The position numbers and the translations under genes are program-made. The notes beneath the pieces were generated by a model. That model was given only the letters and a program-made list of their open reading frames with translations. It made no database searches and was not told the origin of the DNA. A stretch of DNA of 8,219 bases from positions 1 through 8,219 of the forward strand of contig QMWA01000070.1 of NCBI GenBank assembly GCA_003661385.1. The letters run 5' to 3'. Numbering within the stretch: the first letter of the stretch is position 1; every line of letters begins with the position of its first letter. This document shows, one piece after another, positions 1 through 5,286 of the stretch. Source of the stretch: Thermoproteota archaeon. Lineage in GTDB: Archaea > Korarchaeota > Korarchaeia > B14-G2.

Positions 1-1965
1 ATCCTCCACTCCCCCCTCTCCTCTGCCCCAATCTACTCTGACATAGTCTCCATGTACAGGTATAGGCCTCCACTCCAGCATGCTGAGGTCCCATACAGAG
101 ACTACATGCTAGAGTACCCTCCTGCTGTCGGAGCCCTCATCTACCTGGCCTCGCTGAGCAGAAGCCTCCTCCTCTACTGCCTGGTGCACTTCCTTGCAAT
201 GGCGCCGTTCGCATACCTGCTTGGCCTCATGCTTGAGAGGCTTAAGCCAGACGTGAGCCCAGGCTACCTGCTAGCTGGAGGCTGCCTCCTGGTCTACGGC
301 TACTACAACTGGGATGTCCCAGCTGTGGCCCTGCTGCTGGCTTACATGCACTACAGGGGGGGAAGCTGGTGGAAGAGCGGGCTGACGCTAGGGGCAGCTA
401 GCCTCTTCAAGCTCTACCCGATATACGCTGTGGCAGCTGAGCTGAGGGAGAGGAGGCTGAAGTCAGCTGCCCTAGCCATAGCCCTCGCAGCGCTCACGCT
501 TCCACTGTGGCACATGTGCAAGGCAGACGAGTACCACTGGCGCTGGTGGATTGAGGACAGCTGGATGCTCTGGGTCCTCCCAAACACCCCAAGCGGCATA
601 AGGACAGCGAACTACCTGAGCCTAGCTGGCTCAGCTCTGGCCTTCACCCTAGCCCTCCTGGGGAAGGTGAACGAGCTCCAGCTCTTCACCCTCCTATTCC
701 TAACCCAGAAGGTCCATACACCACAGTTCAACATAGCTACAGCAGCTCTGGCAGCAGTCTACTCAGCAAACATCCAACTGCTAGTAGCTGAAGACCTGTG
801 CAACACCATGATAATACTCACATGGCACGCTGTAGAGGACCCACTAGCCCCCCTCTCGCTCCCACAGCTGTTCAGCTTAGCTAGGCAAGCTCTGCTAGCC
901 CTGCTTGCAGCAGGATTGAGGCCAACAGGCATGTGGAAGCTAGCTCCCCTAGCCATGTCAGCAGCAACCCTAGCCACCCTCCCATACCCTAATGCCCCCG
1001 TGTTCGACGAGCTCTACTACACTCAGGCAGCAGCATCAATCCTAAAATCCTGGAGAGACCCCAACGTGGAGCACCCTCCGCTAGCTAAGCTGATGATAGC
1101 AGCTGGAGCTCTAATAGCCCAAGAGACCTGGGCCCTCAGGCTCATCCCAGCGCTGGTGTCGATGGCAGCTGGAGCTTTGGGGCTACACCTCCTCTCAAGG
1201 AGGTACAAGGCTGACTTCACGGCAGCATACCTCATAGCCTACGGAGACCTCCTGTACTGGACCTTCACGAGGTCAGCTATGCTAGACGCCCCTGCAGCAA
1301 GCCTGATGCTCCTCTCGCTAGGCCTCCTGGAGGCTGGCTCACTGCTGTGGCCAGCTGCCTTAGCTGCATCGCTCTGCTGCAAGCTCTCCACAGCAGTGCC
1401 TGCTGCAGCCTACCTAGCAGCTAGGCGCCGCAAGCCCAGCCTAGGAGAGGCCACGGTGGCTGCAGCCAGCTTAGCTGCAGCAGCTCTCCTGAGCTCGCTG
1501 CTGCACTGCAAGCCTCCACACAAGGACATAGCTGACATGCTGGCAGCACACGCTTGCACAAGCTTCTCAAGGTGGGAGCTGAAGCTCATGGGCTGCAAGC
1601 CTCCACTAGACTGGCTTTTAACTCCGCCCTGGGCTGCTGAGAGCTACCTCAAGCTCAGGGCGCACGGCAGGCTCCTATACGACTTCAGAGAGGCCATATC
1701 CCCGCTGACATCTCTGCTCATAGCATACTCCATAGCAGCACTCAAGCTGGACCACAGCATAGCCCCCCTGTCAGCTGCGTCAGCAGCAACCCTAGCAGCC
1801 TACACCCTAGCTGCGCTAGCCATGAGGCCAACCTACACGCACTACGTCCTCCCACTGGTTCCGCTAGCAGCTATACCAGCAGCAAGGAGCAGGAGGGCGA
1901 GGGAGCTAGCCTACATCCAGCTGCTGCTGCTCACAGCAGCCTTCCCGATCAAACATGTGCACTGA
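1..1965 (+). CDS. Polytopic glycosyltransferase, GT87-like half fused to GT39/PMT-like half (5' partial)
   Basis: The frame is open from the first base (ATC CTC CAC...), so the 5' end lies outside the window. The ATG at 52 is probably internal, because the residues before it (SAPIYSDIVSMY) already look like the conserved start of the first luminal loop of GT87/DUF2029 enzymes. Numbering from that ATG, residues 14-24 (PYRDYMLEYPP), a KLYP at 120-123 and TPQFN at 223-227 resemble GT87 mannosyltransferase landmarks. A second half follows with GT39/PMT landmarks: the acidic pair in VFDELYY (D319 E320, the likely catalytic site in the first outer loop), EHPPLAKL (340-347), RSAMLDAP (407-414), a K at 444 and THYVLP near the end (596-601). 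Hydrophobic segments run throughout. GT-C enzymes of this kind move sugars from dolichyl-phosphate carriers on the outer membrane face. Acceptor and sugar are not visible. The assignment of the second half is firmer than that of the first. Confidence 0.75.
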   Translation: MLHSPLSSAPIYSDIVSMYRYRPPLQHAEVPYRDYMLEYPPAVGALIYLASLSRSLLLYCLVHFLAMAPFAYLLGLMLERLKPDVSPGYLLAGGCLLVYGYYNWDVPAVALLLAYMHYRGGSWWKSGLTLGAASLFKLYPIYAVAAELRERRLKSAALAIALAALTLPLWHMCKADEYHWRWWIEDSWMLWVLPNTPSGIRTANYLSLAGSALAFTLALLGKVNELQLFTLLFLTQKVHTPQFNIATAALAAVYSANIQLLVAEDLCNTMIILTWHAVEDPLAPLSLPQLFSLARQALLALLAAGLRPTGMWKLAPLAMSAATLATLPYPNAPVFDELYYTQAAASILKSWRDPNVEHPPLAKLMIAAGALIAQETWALRLIPALVSMAAGALGLHLLSRRYKADFTAAYLIAYGDLLYWTFTRSAMLDAPAASLMLLSLGLLEAGSLLWPAALAASLCCKLSTAVPAAAYLAARRRKPSLGEATVAAASLAAAALLSSLLHCKPPHKDIADMLAAHACTSFSRWELKLMGCKPPLDWLLTPPWAAESYLKLRAHGRLLYDFREAISPLTSLLIAYSIAALKLDHSIAPLSAASAATLAAYTLAALAMRPTYTHYVLPLVPLAAIPAARSRRARELAYIQLLLLTAAFPIKHVH

Positions 1966-1975
1966 GCTCACAACA

Positions 1976-1983
1976 CTTATTAA
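1976..1983 (+). promoter_or_regulatory. Archaeal TATA box (CTTATTAA) for the gene at 2005
   Basis: CTTATTAA sits in the 39-nt gap after the glycosyltransferase stop codon. Its centre is about 26 nt before the GTG at 2005, the usual distance from an archaeal TATA box to the transcription start. That predicts a leaderless mRNA beginning at the GTG. No Shine-Dalgarno motif precedes the GTG, which agrees. Confidence 0.6.
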
Positions 1984-2004
1984 CCACGAGAGTAAGCGTA
2001 GGCT

Positions 2005-2859
2005 GTGGTTGGCTTGGCATCTGAAAGGGAGAGGATCGCTGAGCTCCTGAGGAAGCTGGAGGAGAGGTACAGGAGAGGAGAGATAAGCTACGAGACGTAC
2101 ATGGAGCTCAGGAGGAAGTACGAGGCCAAGCTCAGGGCTCCGGCAGCTGCTCCGCCGCCTCCAGCTCCAGCTGCTCCTCCAGCCTATGCTCCTGCACGCG
2201 GGATCGGAGACTACTTCACGAGGGCGTGGGAGATAGCAAAGACCCACTATGTGCTCTTCGTCCCCATGGTCATAGCAGCTTTCGTCTCGCTGATATACTC
2301 CATCCTGGTTGTAGGCTCCATATTCGCTGCAATAACAGGCTTCACTCCACTAGGCCCAAGAGGCCCTGTGATGCCTGGCTTAAGGTGGATTGCTGGCATA
2401 GCAGCCGGCGGCATCATCGTAGCGGTGGTCACAATAGTGCTAGAGGGCTGGTGCATAGCACTAGTGAAGGAGTACATGGAGGGGCGTGTCCCAGACTTGT
2501 CCACCAGCTTCTCGTACACGATATCCAGGGCTCTGCCTCTAGTCGCTGTCTCTCTTGTAGTGGCGCTTGCAGTCGGCATAGGCCTTATGCTCTGCGTGAT
2601 ACCTGGCATAGTCCTGGCAGTGCTCCTCGCTCTAGCCCCTCAGGCTGTCATAGTGGATGGCATGGGCGTCTTGGACTCGATAGGGAAGAGCTTCGACATA
2701 GGGAAGAGGAACTTCTTCGAGCTCCTGATAATCCTCATAGTGGTCATAGTTGTGGCTGCCATACTATCGATGATACCGAAGATCGGAGGCTTCCTAGCCA
2801 CGCTCTCAATGGCATACTTCGCTGCAGTACTCACACTATACTACTATGACAAGAGGTAA
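2005..2859 (+). CDS. Membrane protein with N-terminal SHOCT-like helices, Pro/Ala linker and polytopic domain
   Basis: The 284-residue product has three parts. Residues 5-43 form a charged helical hairpin with the pattern ERIAELLRKLEERYRRGEIS...Y..LRRKYEAKL, which resembles the SHOCT domain (a short oligomerisation or interaction module). Residues 45-64 are a Pro/Ala-rich linker. Residues 68-284 carry about six hydrophobic segments (roughly 83-110, 127-148, 178-193, 194-213, 238-258 and 261-279). The stretch LCVIPGIVLAVLLALAPQ followed by DGMGVLDSIGKSF is typical of the loosely related DUF4013/YciC/GPDPase-membrane-domain proteins, whose function is unknown. GTG 2005 was chosen because it lies at the predicted transcription start; TTG 2014 is an alternative. 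The DUF2752 gene starts 24 nt after its stop and may be co-transcribed. It is probably an oligomeric cytoplasmic-membrane protein; no enzymatic motif is visible. Confidence 0.8.
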   Translation: MVGLASERERIAELLRKLEERYRRGEISYETYMELRRKYEAKLRAPAAAPPPPAPAAPPAYAPARGIGDYFTRAWEIAKTHYVLFVPMVIAAFVSLIYSILVVGSIFAAITGFTPLGPRGPVMPGLRWIAGIAAGGIIVAVVTIVLEGWCIALVKEYMEGRVPDLSTSFSYTISRALPLVAVSLVVALAVGIGLMLCVIPGIVLAVLLALAPQAVIVDGMGVLDSIGKSFDIGKRNFFELLIILIVVIVVAAILSMIPKIGGFLATLSMAYFAAVLTLYYYDKR

Positions 2860-2870
2860 CCTCCACCCAA

Positions 2871-2879
2871 CTTTTATTA
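2871..2879 (+). promoter_or_regulatory. Possible TATA box or T-rich end signal (CTTTTATTA) before the DUF2752 gene
   Basis: CTTTTATTA is a good TATA-box match, but it lies only about 9 nt before the GTG at 2884. A transcript started from it (about 25 nt downstream) would begin inside the coding region, where no ATG, GTG or TTG follows in frame before the conserved cysteines. It may instead be a T-rich termination signal for the upstream gene, or the DUF2752 start may be misplaced. Confidence 0.3.
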
Positions 2880-2883
2880 GGGG

Positions 2884-3279
2884 GTGATCCAGCTGAGGAG
2901 GCGGGAGAAGCCCAGCCTCCTGCCACTGGCTTTTTCAGCCCTGCTGATAGCAGGTGCCCTGGCAGTCCCAGTCAAGGAGGGGCAGAGGAAGCTGCCTTTC
3001 ACGCTCATAAGGTGCCCCTACAGGATGCTCACAGGGAAGCCCTGCCCACTCTGTGGTGGAACCAGGAGCTTCATCCACGCAGCACACCTTCACTTCAAGG
3101 ATTCAGTTGAGCTGAACCCTCTTGGCACCATAGCTTTCCTGCTTGTCGCAGCGAACATACCCTACCAGCTTGCGAAGCAGCTGAGGTATAGGTGGGGGCG
3201 CTGGGATTCGAACCCAGGATCTCCGGCTCCCAAGGCCGGCGTCTTAACCAAGCTAGACCACGCCCCCCAGGAGGCCTAG
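2884..3279 (+). CDS. DUF2752 small membrane protein with C-terminal tail read antisense through tRNA-Pro
   Basis: The frame encodes 131 residues. The DUF2752 signature is clear: CPYRMLTGKPCPLCGGTRSF with C44, C54 and C57, followed by an ELNPLG segment and a hydrophobic helix (about 80-97). Another hydrophobic helix lies at 11-30. The family is uncharacterised; its CxxCGxTR motif suggests metal or redox chemistry at the membrane. Residues 104-128 are exactly the antisense translation of the tRNA-Pro gene (WDSNPGSPAPKAG is a familiar anti-tRNA peptide), and the stop codon lies 10-12 nt beyond the tRNA. The conserved domain ends before that, so residues 1-103 are the real protein and the tail is probably a by-product of losing the native stop. 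The GTG start is uncertain: GGGGGTGAT, a Shine-Dalgarno-like string, overlaps it, as if translation began at CTG 2893. It likely forms a pair with the SHOCT-like membrane protein 24 nt upstream. Confidence 0.7.
   Translation: MIQLRRREKPSLLPLAFSALLIAGALAVPVKEGQRKLPFTLIRCPYRMLTGKPCPLCGGTRSFIHAAHLHFKDSVELNPLGTIAFLLVAANIPYQLAKQLRYRWGRWDSNPGSPAPKAGVLTKLDHAPQEA
3193..3267 (-). tRNA. tRNA-Pro(UGG), intronless
   Basis: The minus strand folds into a complete cloverleaf of 75 nt. It has a 7-bp acceptor stem GGGGGCG/CGCCCCC, a TG linker, D stem GTCT/AGAC with a GG-containing loop, anticodon stem CCGGC/GCCGG with loop CTTGGGA, a 5-nt variable region AGATC, and T stem CTGGG/CCCAG with loop TTCGAAT. Loop positions 34-36 read TGG, the anticodon for proline CCA and, by wobble, other CCN codons. 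The discriminator is A (complement of 3193), followed by CC and then T, so the 3' CCA is not fully encoded and must be added by tRNA nucleotidyltransferase. No intron is present. The gene lies entirely within the antisense of the DUF2752 reading frame. Confidence 0.97.
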
Positions 3280-3290
3280 AGCACCAGCTC

Positions 3291-3300
3291 CTATAAACTT
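3291..3300 (-). promoter_or_regulatory. TATA box of the tRNA-Pro gene (AAGTTTATAG)
   Basis: On the minus strand AAGTTTATAG is centred about 28 nt upstream of the first tRNA nucleotide at 3267, the normal position for an archaeal tRNA promoter. It lies in the short gap after the DUF445 gene, so the tRNA can be transcribed independently of the operon upstream. Confidence 0.65.
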
Positions 3301-3313
3301 TTGCACCCGCCAT

Positions 3314-3856
3314 CTAGAGCGCTGAGAGGACTAGAGCCTCCACTGCACCAACTATGGCCCCTATGGCAGCGTCATTCAGCGAGATGTAAGCCAGCTCCCT
3401 GCCTATGACCTCCTTGAATATCATGTCCAGCTCCCTGCTGCTCACCTCACTCATCTTCCTGGATATGAGGCTCCTCACATCTATCCTGCCCTCCATCCAC
3501 TTGACCACCTTGGACGCTGCAGCTGATGACACTGAAGCTGCAAGCCGAGAGAGCACCTTGCCAACTACAGGCAGCGCCGCAAGCTTCTCCTCCAAAGCAT
3601 CCCTTATGGCCTCCTCCTGAGCTCTCCTGATGGCCTCCAGGATGTCCTTGTCTGAGAGTATCCTCCTTGAAGTGACTTCAGCAGTCCTCTCAATCAGCTC
3701 CCTCCTCCTCTTCGGTATGACCCCCTGAAGCGTGACTGGCCCTACCTTGACTGGGTCAGCTGGGTGGAAGAGCATCCATATCGCTAGCCTGTTAGCTGTG
3801 TAGCCTATTAGAGCCCCGAAGGCTGAGCTCAGGAGGATGTGGAGGAGGAGCGTCAT
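3314..3856 (-). CDS. DUF445 family membrane protein
   Basis: The 180-residue product begins with a hydrophobic helix containing FGALIGYTANRLAIWMLFHP (13-32), then GVIPKRRRELIERTAEV (45-61). This is the family signature: a GxxIGxxTNxxAIxMLFxP helix followed by a GxIPKRR segment. Residues 64-155 are mostly charged amphipathic helix. The C-terminus (about 150-180) has EL..ISLNDAAIGAIVGAVEAL, the second membrane helix expected in this family. The function is unknown; YheB of Bacillus subtilis is a longer relative. The protein is short for the family but has both conserved ends. ATG 3856 was chosen over GTG 3862 because it gives an ATGA overlap with the preceding stop codon and is preceded by GGGGGTG at proper spacing, so translation is coupled. 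It is the last protein gene of the RHH operon. Confidence 0.85.
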   Translation of the reverse strand: MTLLLHILLSSAFGALIGYTANRLAIWMLFHPADPVKVGPVTLQGVIPKRRRELIERTAEVTSRRILSDKDILEAIRRAQEEAIRDALEEKLAALPVVGKVLSRLAASVSSAAASKVVKWMEGRIDVRSLISRKMSEVSSRELDMIFKEVIGRELAYISLNDAAIGAIVGAVEALVLSAL

Positions 3857-4248
3857 GCCCACCCCCTAGCAGCCTCCAAGCTGAGGACTGAGCCAGCAGC
3901 TGCCCCAGCTGCCACGACAGCTGAGATCGACGGGAGCTTCACAGCTGCCTCACTCCAGCTTGAGACGAGGCTCACCAGCCCGAGCCTGCTGAGAGGCATG
4001 TTGAGGACCACCACAAGCGCCACTACGCCCATCGCTACGCCAGCAGCTGCTGAGAGCCACTTCGCGAGCCCAATCCTCCTTCTCCTCCCAGCCTCAGAGG
4101 ATGCAGCGAGGAGCGCAGCTGAGGTGAAGCTGGAAGCCCAGGCTGCCAGGAGCTCTAGGACCTCGTAGCCGCTAGCCCATGCTAGCAGCAGGTATGCTGT
4201 CACACACACCGCTATGGCTACCCCAGCAGCTAGCCTAGCTGCCCCCAT
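3853..4248 (-). CDS. Small four-helix membrane protein of unknown function
   Basis: The 131-residue product has four hydrophobic segments at about 7-26, 31-50, 64-83 and 106-124. A basic loop (RRRR at 55-58) between the second and third suggests that loop faces the cytoplasm. No family is recognised and no catalytic or metal-binding pattern stands out; it is very rich in Ala, Ser and Val. The ATG at 4248 overlaps the end of the RHH gene by 14 nt, and the stop overlaps the DUF445 start by 4 nt (ATGA). The three genes are therefore almost certainly one transcriptional and translational unit. The neighbours suggest a membrane partner of the DUF445 protein; this is inference from context only. 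Confidence 0.75.
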   Translation of the reverse strand: MGAARLAAGVAIAVCVTAYLLLAWASGYEVLELLAAWASSFTSAALLAASSEAGRRRRIGLAKWLSAAAGVAMGVVALVVVLNMPLSRLGLVSLVSSWSEAAVKLPSISAVVAAGAAAGSVLSLEAARGWA

Positions 4249-4717
4249 GCTCAGCCCTCTTCACTCTCTTCACGAACCTCGACCTCCTGAGGACTAGGAG
4301 CCTTGAGAGCCCCTCTGGGACCTCAACCACCCCGCAGCTGAATATCCCAGCAACCTTCCTCTCGAAGAGCTCTCCTGTGACATCTGGCTTGAAGACGAGC
4401 CTGCCTATCCCAACGAAGACTATAGGCCTATCGCTCTCCTCTAGGAGCTCAGCGTCGACCTCCAGGTGCTCTATGTCCCTCATGAACACTGCTCCAGTCT
4501 TCTCGAGGGCGACCCCGACCTCCTTCAGCATCCCCCCTATAGCCGAGAGCGCCTTGCTCTGTGCTTCAGCTAAGGCGAGGTATAGCCTGAACGCCTGGTT
4601 CGTTATCTCGCCTATGCTCTTGCCAGTGAGCTTAGCTAGCTCGCTTATCCTGCTGTATACCTCCCGGCTGACACCTTTGATAGTGACAGCTCCCTTGTCA
4701 CCGCCCACACCAGTCAC
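4235..4717 (-). CDS. Ribbon-helix-helix (CopG/Arc-like) transcriptional regulator with novel C-terminal domain
   Basis: From GTG 4717 the product is 160 residues. Residues 9-49 have the RHH layout: a strand GAVTIKG (9-15), helix A from S17 to T31 (SREVYSRISELAKLT), a turn GKS, and helix B (IGEITNQAFRLYLAL, 35-49). RHH proteins bind DNA as dimers through paired strands. The remaining ~110 residues contain a helical stretch and a strand-rich part (RPIVFVGIGRLVF, then AGIFSCGVVEVPEG) ending in a basic tail. They match no effector domain I recognise and may be the sensor. Reading further upstream to TTG 4762 would put the palindrome and TATA box inside the coding region, so GTG 4717 is preferred, and GTG 4708 is also possible. 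The palindrome at 4720-4748 lies just before this start, which suggests autoregulation. It is the first gene of a three-gene operon. Confidence 0.8.
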   Translation of the reverse strand: MTGVGGDKGAVTIKGVSREVYSRISELAKLTGKSIGEITNQAFRLYLALAEAQSKALSAIGGMLKEVGVALEKTGAVFMRDIEHLEVDAELLEESDRPIVFVGIGRLVFKPDVTGELFERKVAGIFSCGVVEVPEGLSRLLVLRRSRFVKRVKRAEHGGS

Positions 4718-4719
4718 CC

Positions 4720-4748
4720 AAGTACAACCGGTATTACCGGTTGTACTT
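4720..4748. promoter_or_regulatory. Perfect 14-1-14 palindromic operator
   Basis: The left arm AAGTACAACCGGTA (4720-4733) is the exact reverse complement of the right arm TACCGGTTGTACTT (4735-4748), with one T between them. Within it ACCGGT occurs twice, each copy self-complementary, spaced by ATT. The element covers most of the TATA box on the minus strand and reaches the predicted transcription start, where a bound protein would block TBP/TFB or RNA polymerase. The adjacent gene encodes an RHH protein, which typically binds such repeated, two-fold symmetric sites. The symmetry is seen directly; the binding partner is inferred. Confidence 0.85.
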
Positions 4749-4751
4749 AAG
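4744..4751 (-). promoter_or_regulatory. TATA box (CTTAAGTA) of the RHH/DUF445 operon
   Basis: CTTAAGTA on the minus strand is centred about 30 nt before GTG 4717. It predicts a start near 4722 and a leader of only a few bases. It overlaps the outer end of the right palindrome arm. Confidence 0.5.
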
Positions 4752-4795
4752 TGCTCCGTCAAGCCCTAGCCTAAGCTCATCCAGCAGCCCCCCAG

Positions 4796-4809
4796 CAGCT
4801 TACAAGCTG
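4796..4809. repeat. Short inverted repeat CAGCTT-AC-AAGCTG
   Basis: A 6-bp perfect inverted repeat with a 2-nt spacer lies in the 140-nt gap between the YjbQ gene and the RHH gene. It could be a small hairpin or an upstream protein site, but AGCT-based words are so common here that chance is a real alternative. I see no gene or RNA fold in the rest of this gap beyond the palindrome and TATA box. Confidence 0.3.
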
Positions 4810-4857
4810 AACCCACTGTAGATCCAGGAGATAAGCCTAGCAGAGCAGCATAGGCCC

Positions 4858-5277
4858 CTACTCTCCCATGACCTGGACTATGACCCTCCTTCTCCTCGGC
4901 CTAGTGTCCAGCTCGATGAAGACAAGCTGCTGCCACGTCCCCAGGGGGAGCTTTGAGTCCACTACTGGTATGGTGTAGTCTGCCTTGAGGAACGAGGCCC
5001 TGACATGAGAGTGCCCGTTGTAGTCCCCCCAGGTCTTGTGGTGCTCGTACTCTATGCCCTTTGGGAAAAGCCTCTCCAAGGCTGCTGGTATGTCCTTCTT
5101 GAGCCCAGGCTCATACTCCATGGTGGTCACAGCGCAAGTCGAGCCTACAGCGAACACGACTGCTATGCCGTTCCTCACACCTGACTCCGAGACCACATCC
5201 TGTACCCTCTGTGTTATGTCTATGATGTCCACCTCGCCCCTGGTCTGAAGCTCTATCTCAGCTGTATACACCTTCAA
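4858..5277 (-). CDS. YjbQ/UPF0047 family protein
   Basis: The 139-residue protein matches the UPF0047 family over its whole length. Landmarks are VFAVGSTCAVTTMEYEPG (41-58, the archaeal version of the HTTxxxxxxE block), YEHHKTWGDYNGHSHVRAS (77-95, holding the conserved histidines), IPVVDSKLPLGTWQQ (103-117) and LDTRPRRRRVIVQVMG near the end. Family members form compact trimers; the E. coli protein YjbQ has been reported to have weak thiamine-phosphate-synthase activity, but the physiological role is unsettled. The TTG start at 5277 is preferred because AGGTGAT (5288-5282) lies four bases before it as a strong Shine-Dalgarno site. GTG 5286, directly abutting the reductase stop, would add three residues. 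It is the last gene of the ferredoxin/reductase operon. Confidence 0.9.
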   Translation of the reverse strand: MKVYTAEIELQTRGEVDIIDITQRVQDVVSESGVRNGIAVVFAVGSTCAVTTMEYEPGLKKDIPAALERLFPKGIEYEHHKTWGDYNGHSHVRASFLKADYTIPVVDSKLPLGTWQQLVFIELDTRPRRRRVIVQVMGE

Positions 5278-5286
5278 CCCAATCAC

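Noticed and set aside
2226-2849. 207-codon open frame on the + strand inside the SHOCT-like membrane protein gene
   Set aside because: Its composition (rich in His, Arg, Ser, Cys) is typical of a shifted frame; the main frame has clear membrane helices.
3193-3267. tRNA gene as an attachment site of an integrated element
   Set aside because: No integrase and no second copy of the tRNA 3' segment is visible in this window, so there is no direct support.
3839-4168. 109-codon + strand frame opposite the four-helix membrane protein
   Set aside because: No initiation signal or domain; the minus-strand frame is embedded in an operon with exact start/stop overlaps.
4718-4762. N-terminal extension of the RHH protein to TTG 4762
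   Set aside because: It would place the TATA box and the whole palindrome inside the coding region, and the added residues do not belong to the RHH fold.
4763-4857. Possible small RNA or riboswitch between the YjbQ and RHH genes
   Set aside because: Only a 6-bp inverted repeat is present; no extended fold or terminator-like T run could be found by eye.
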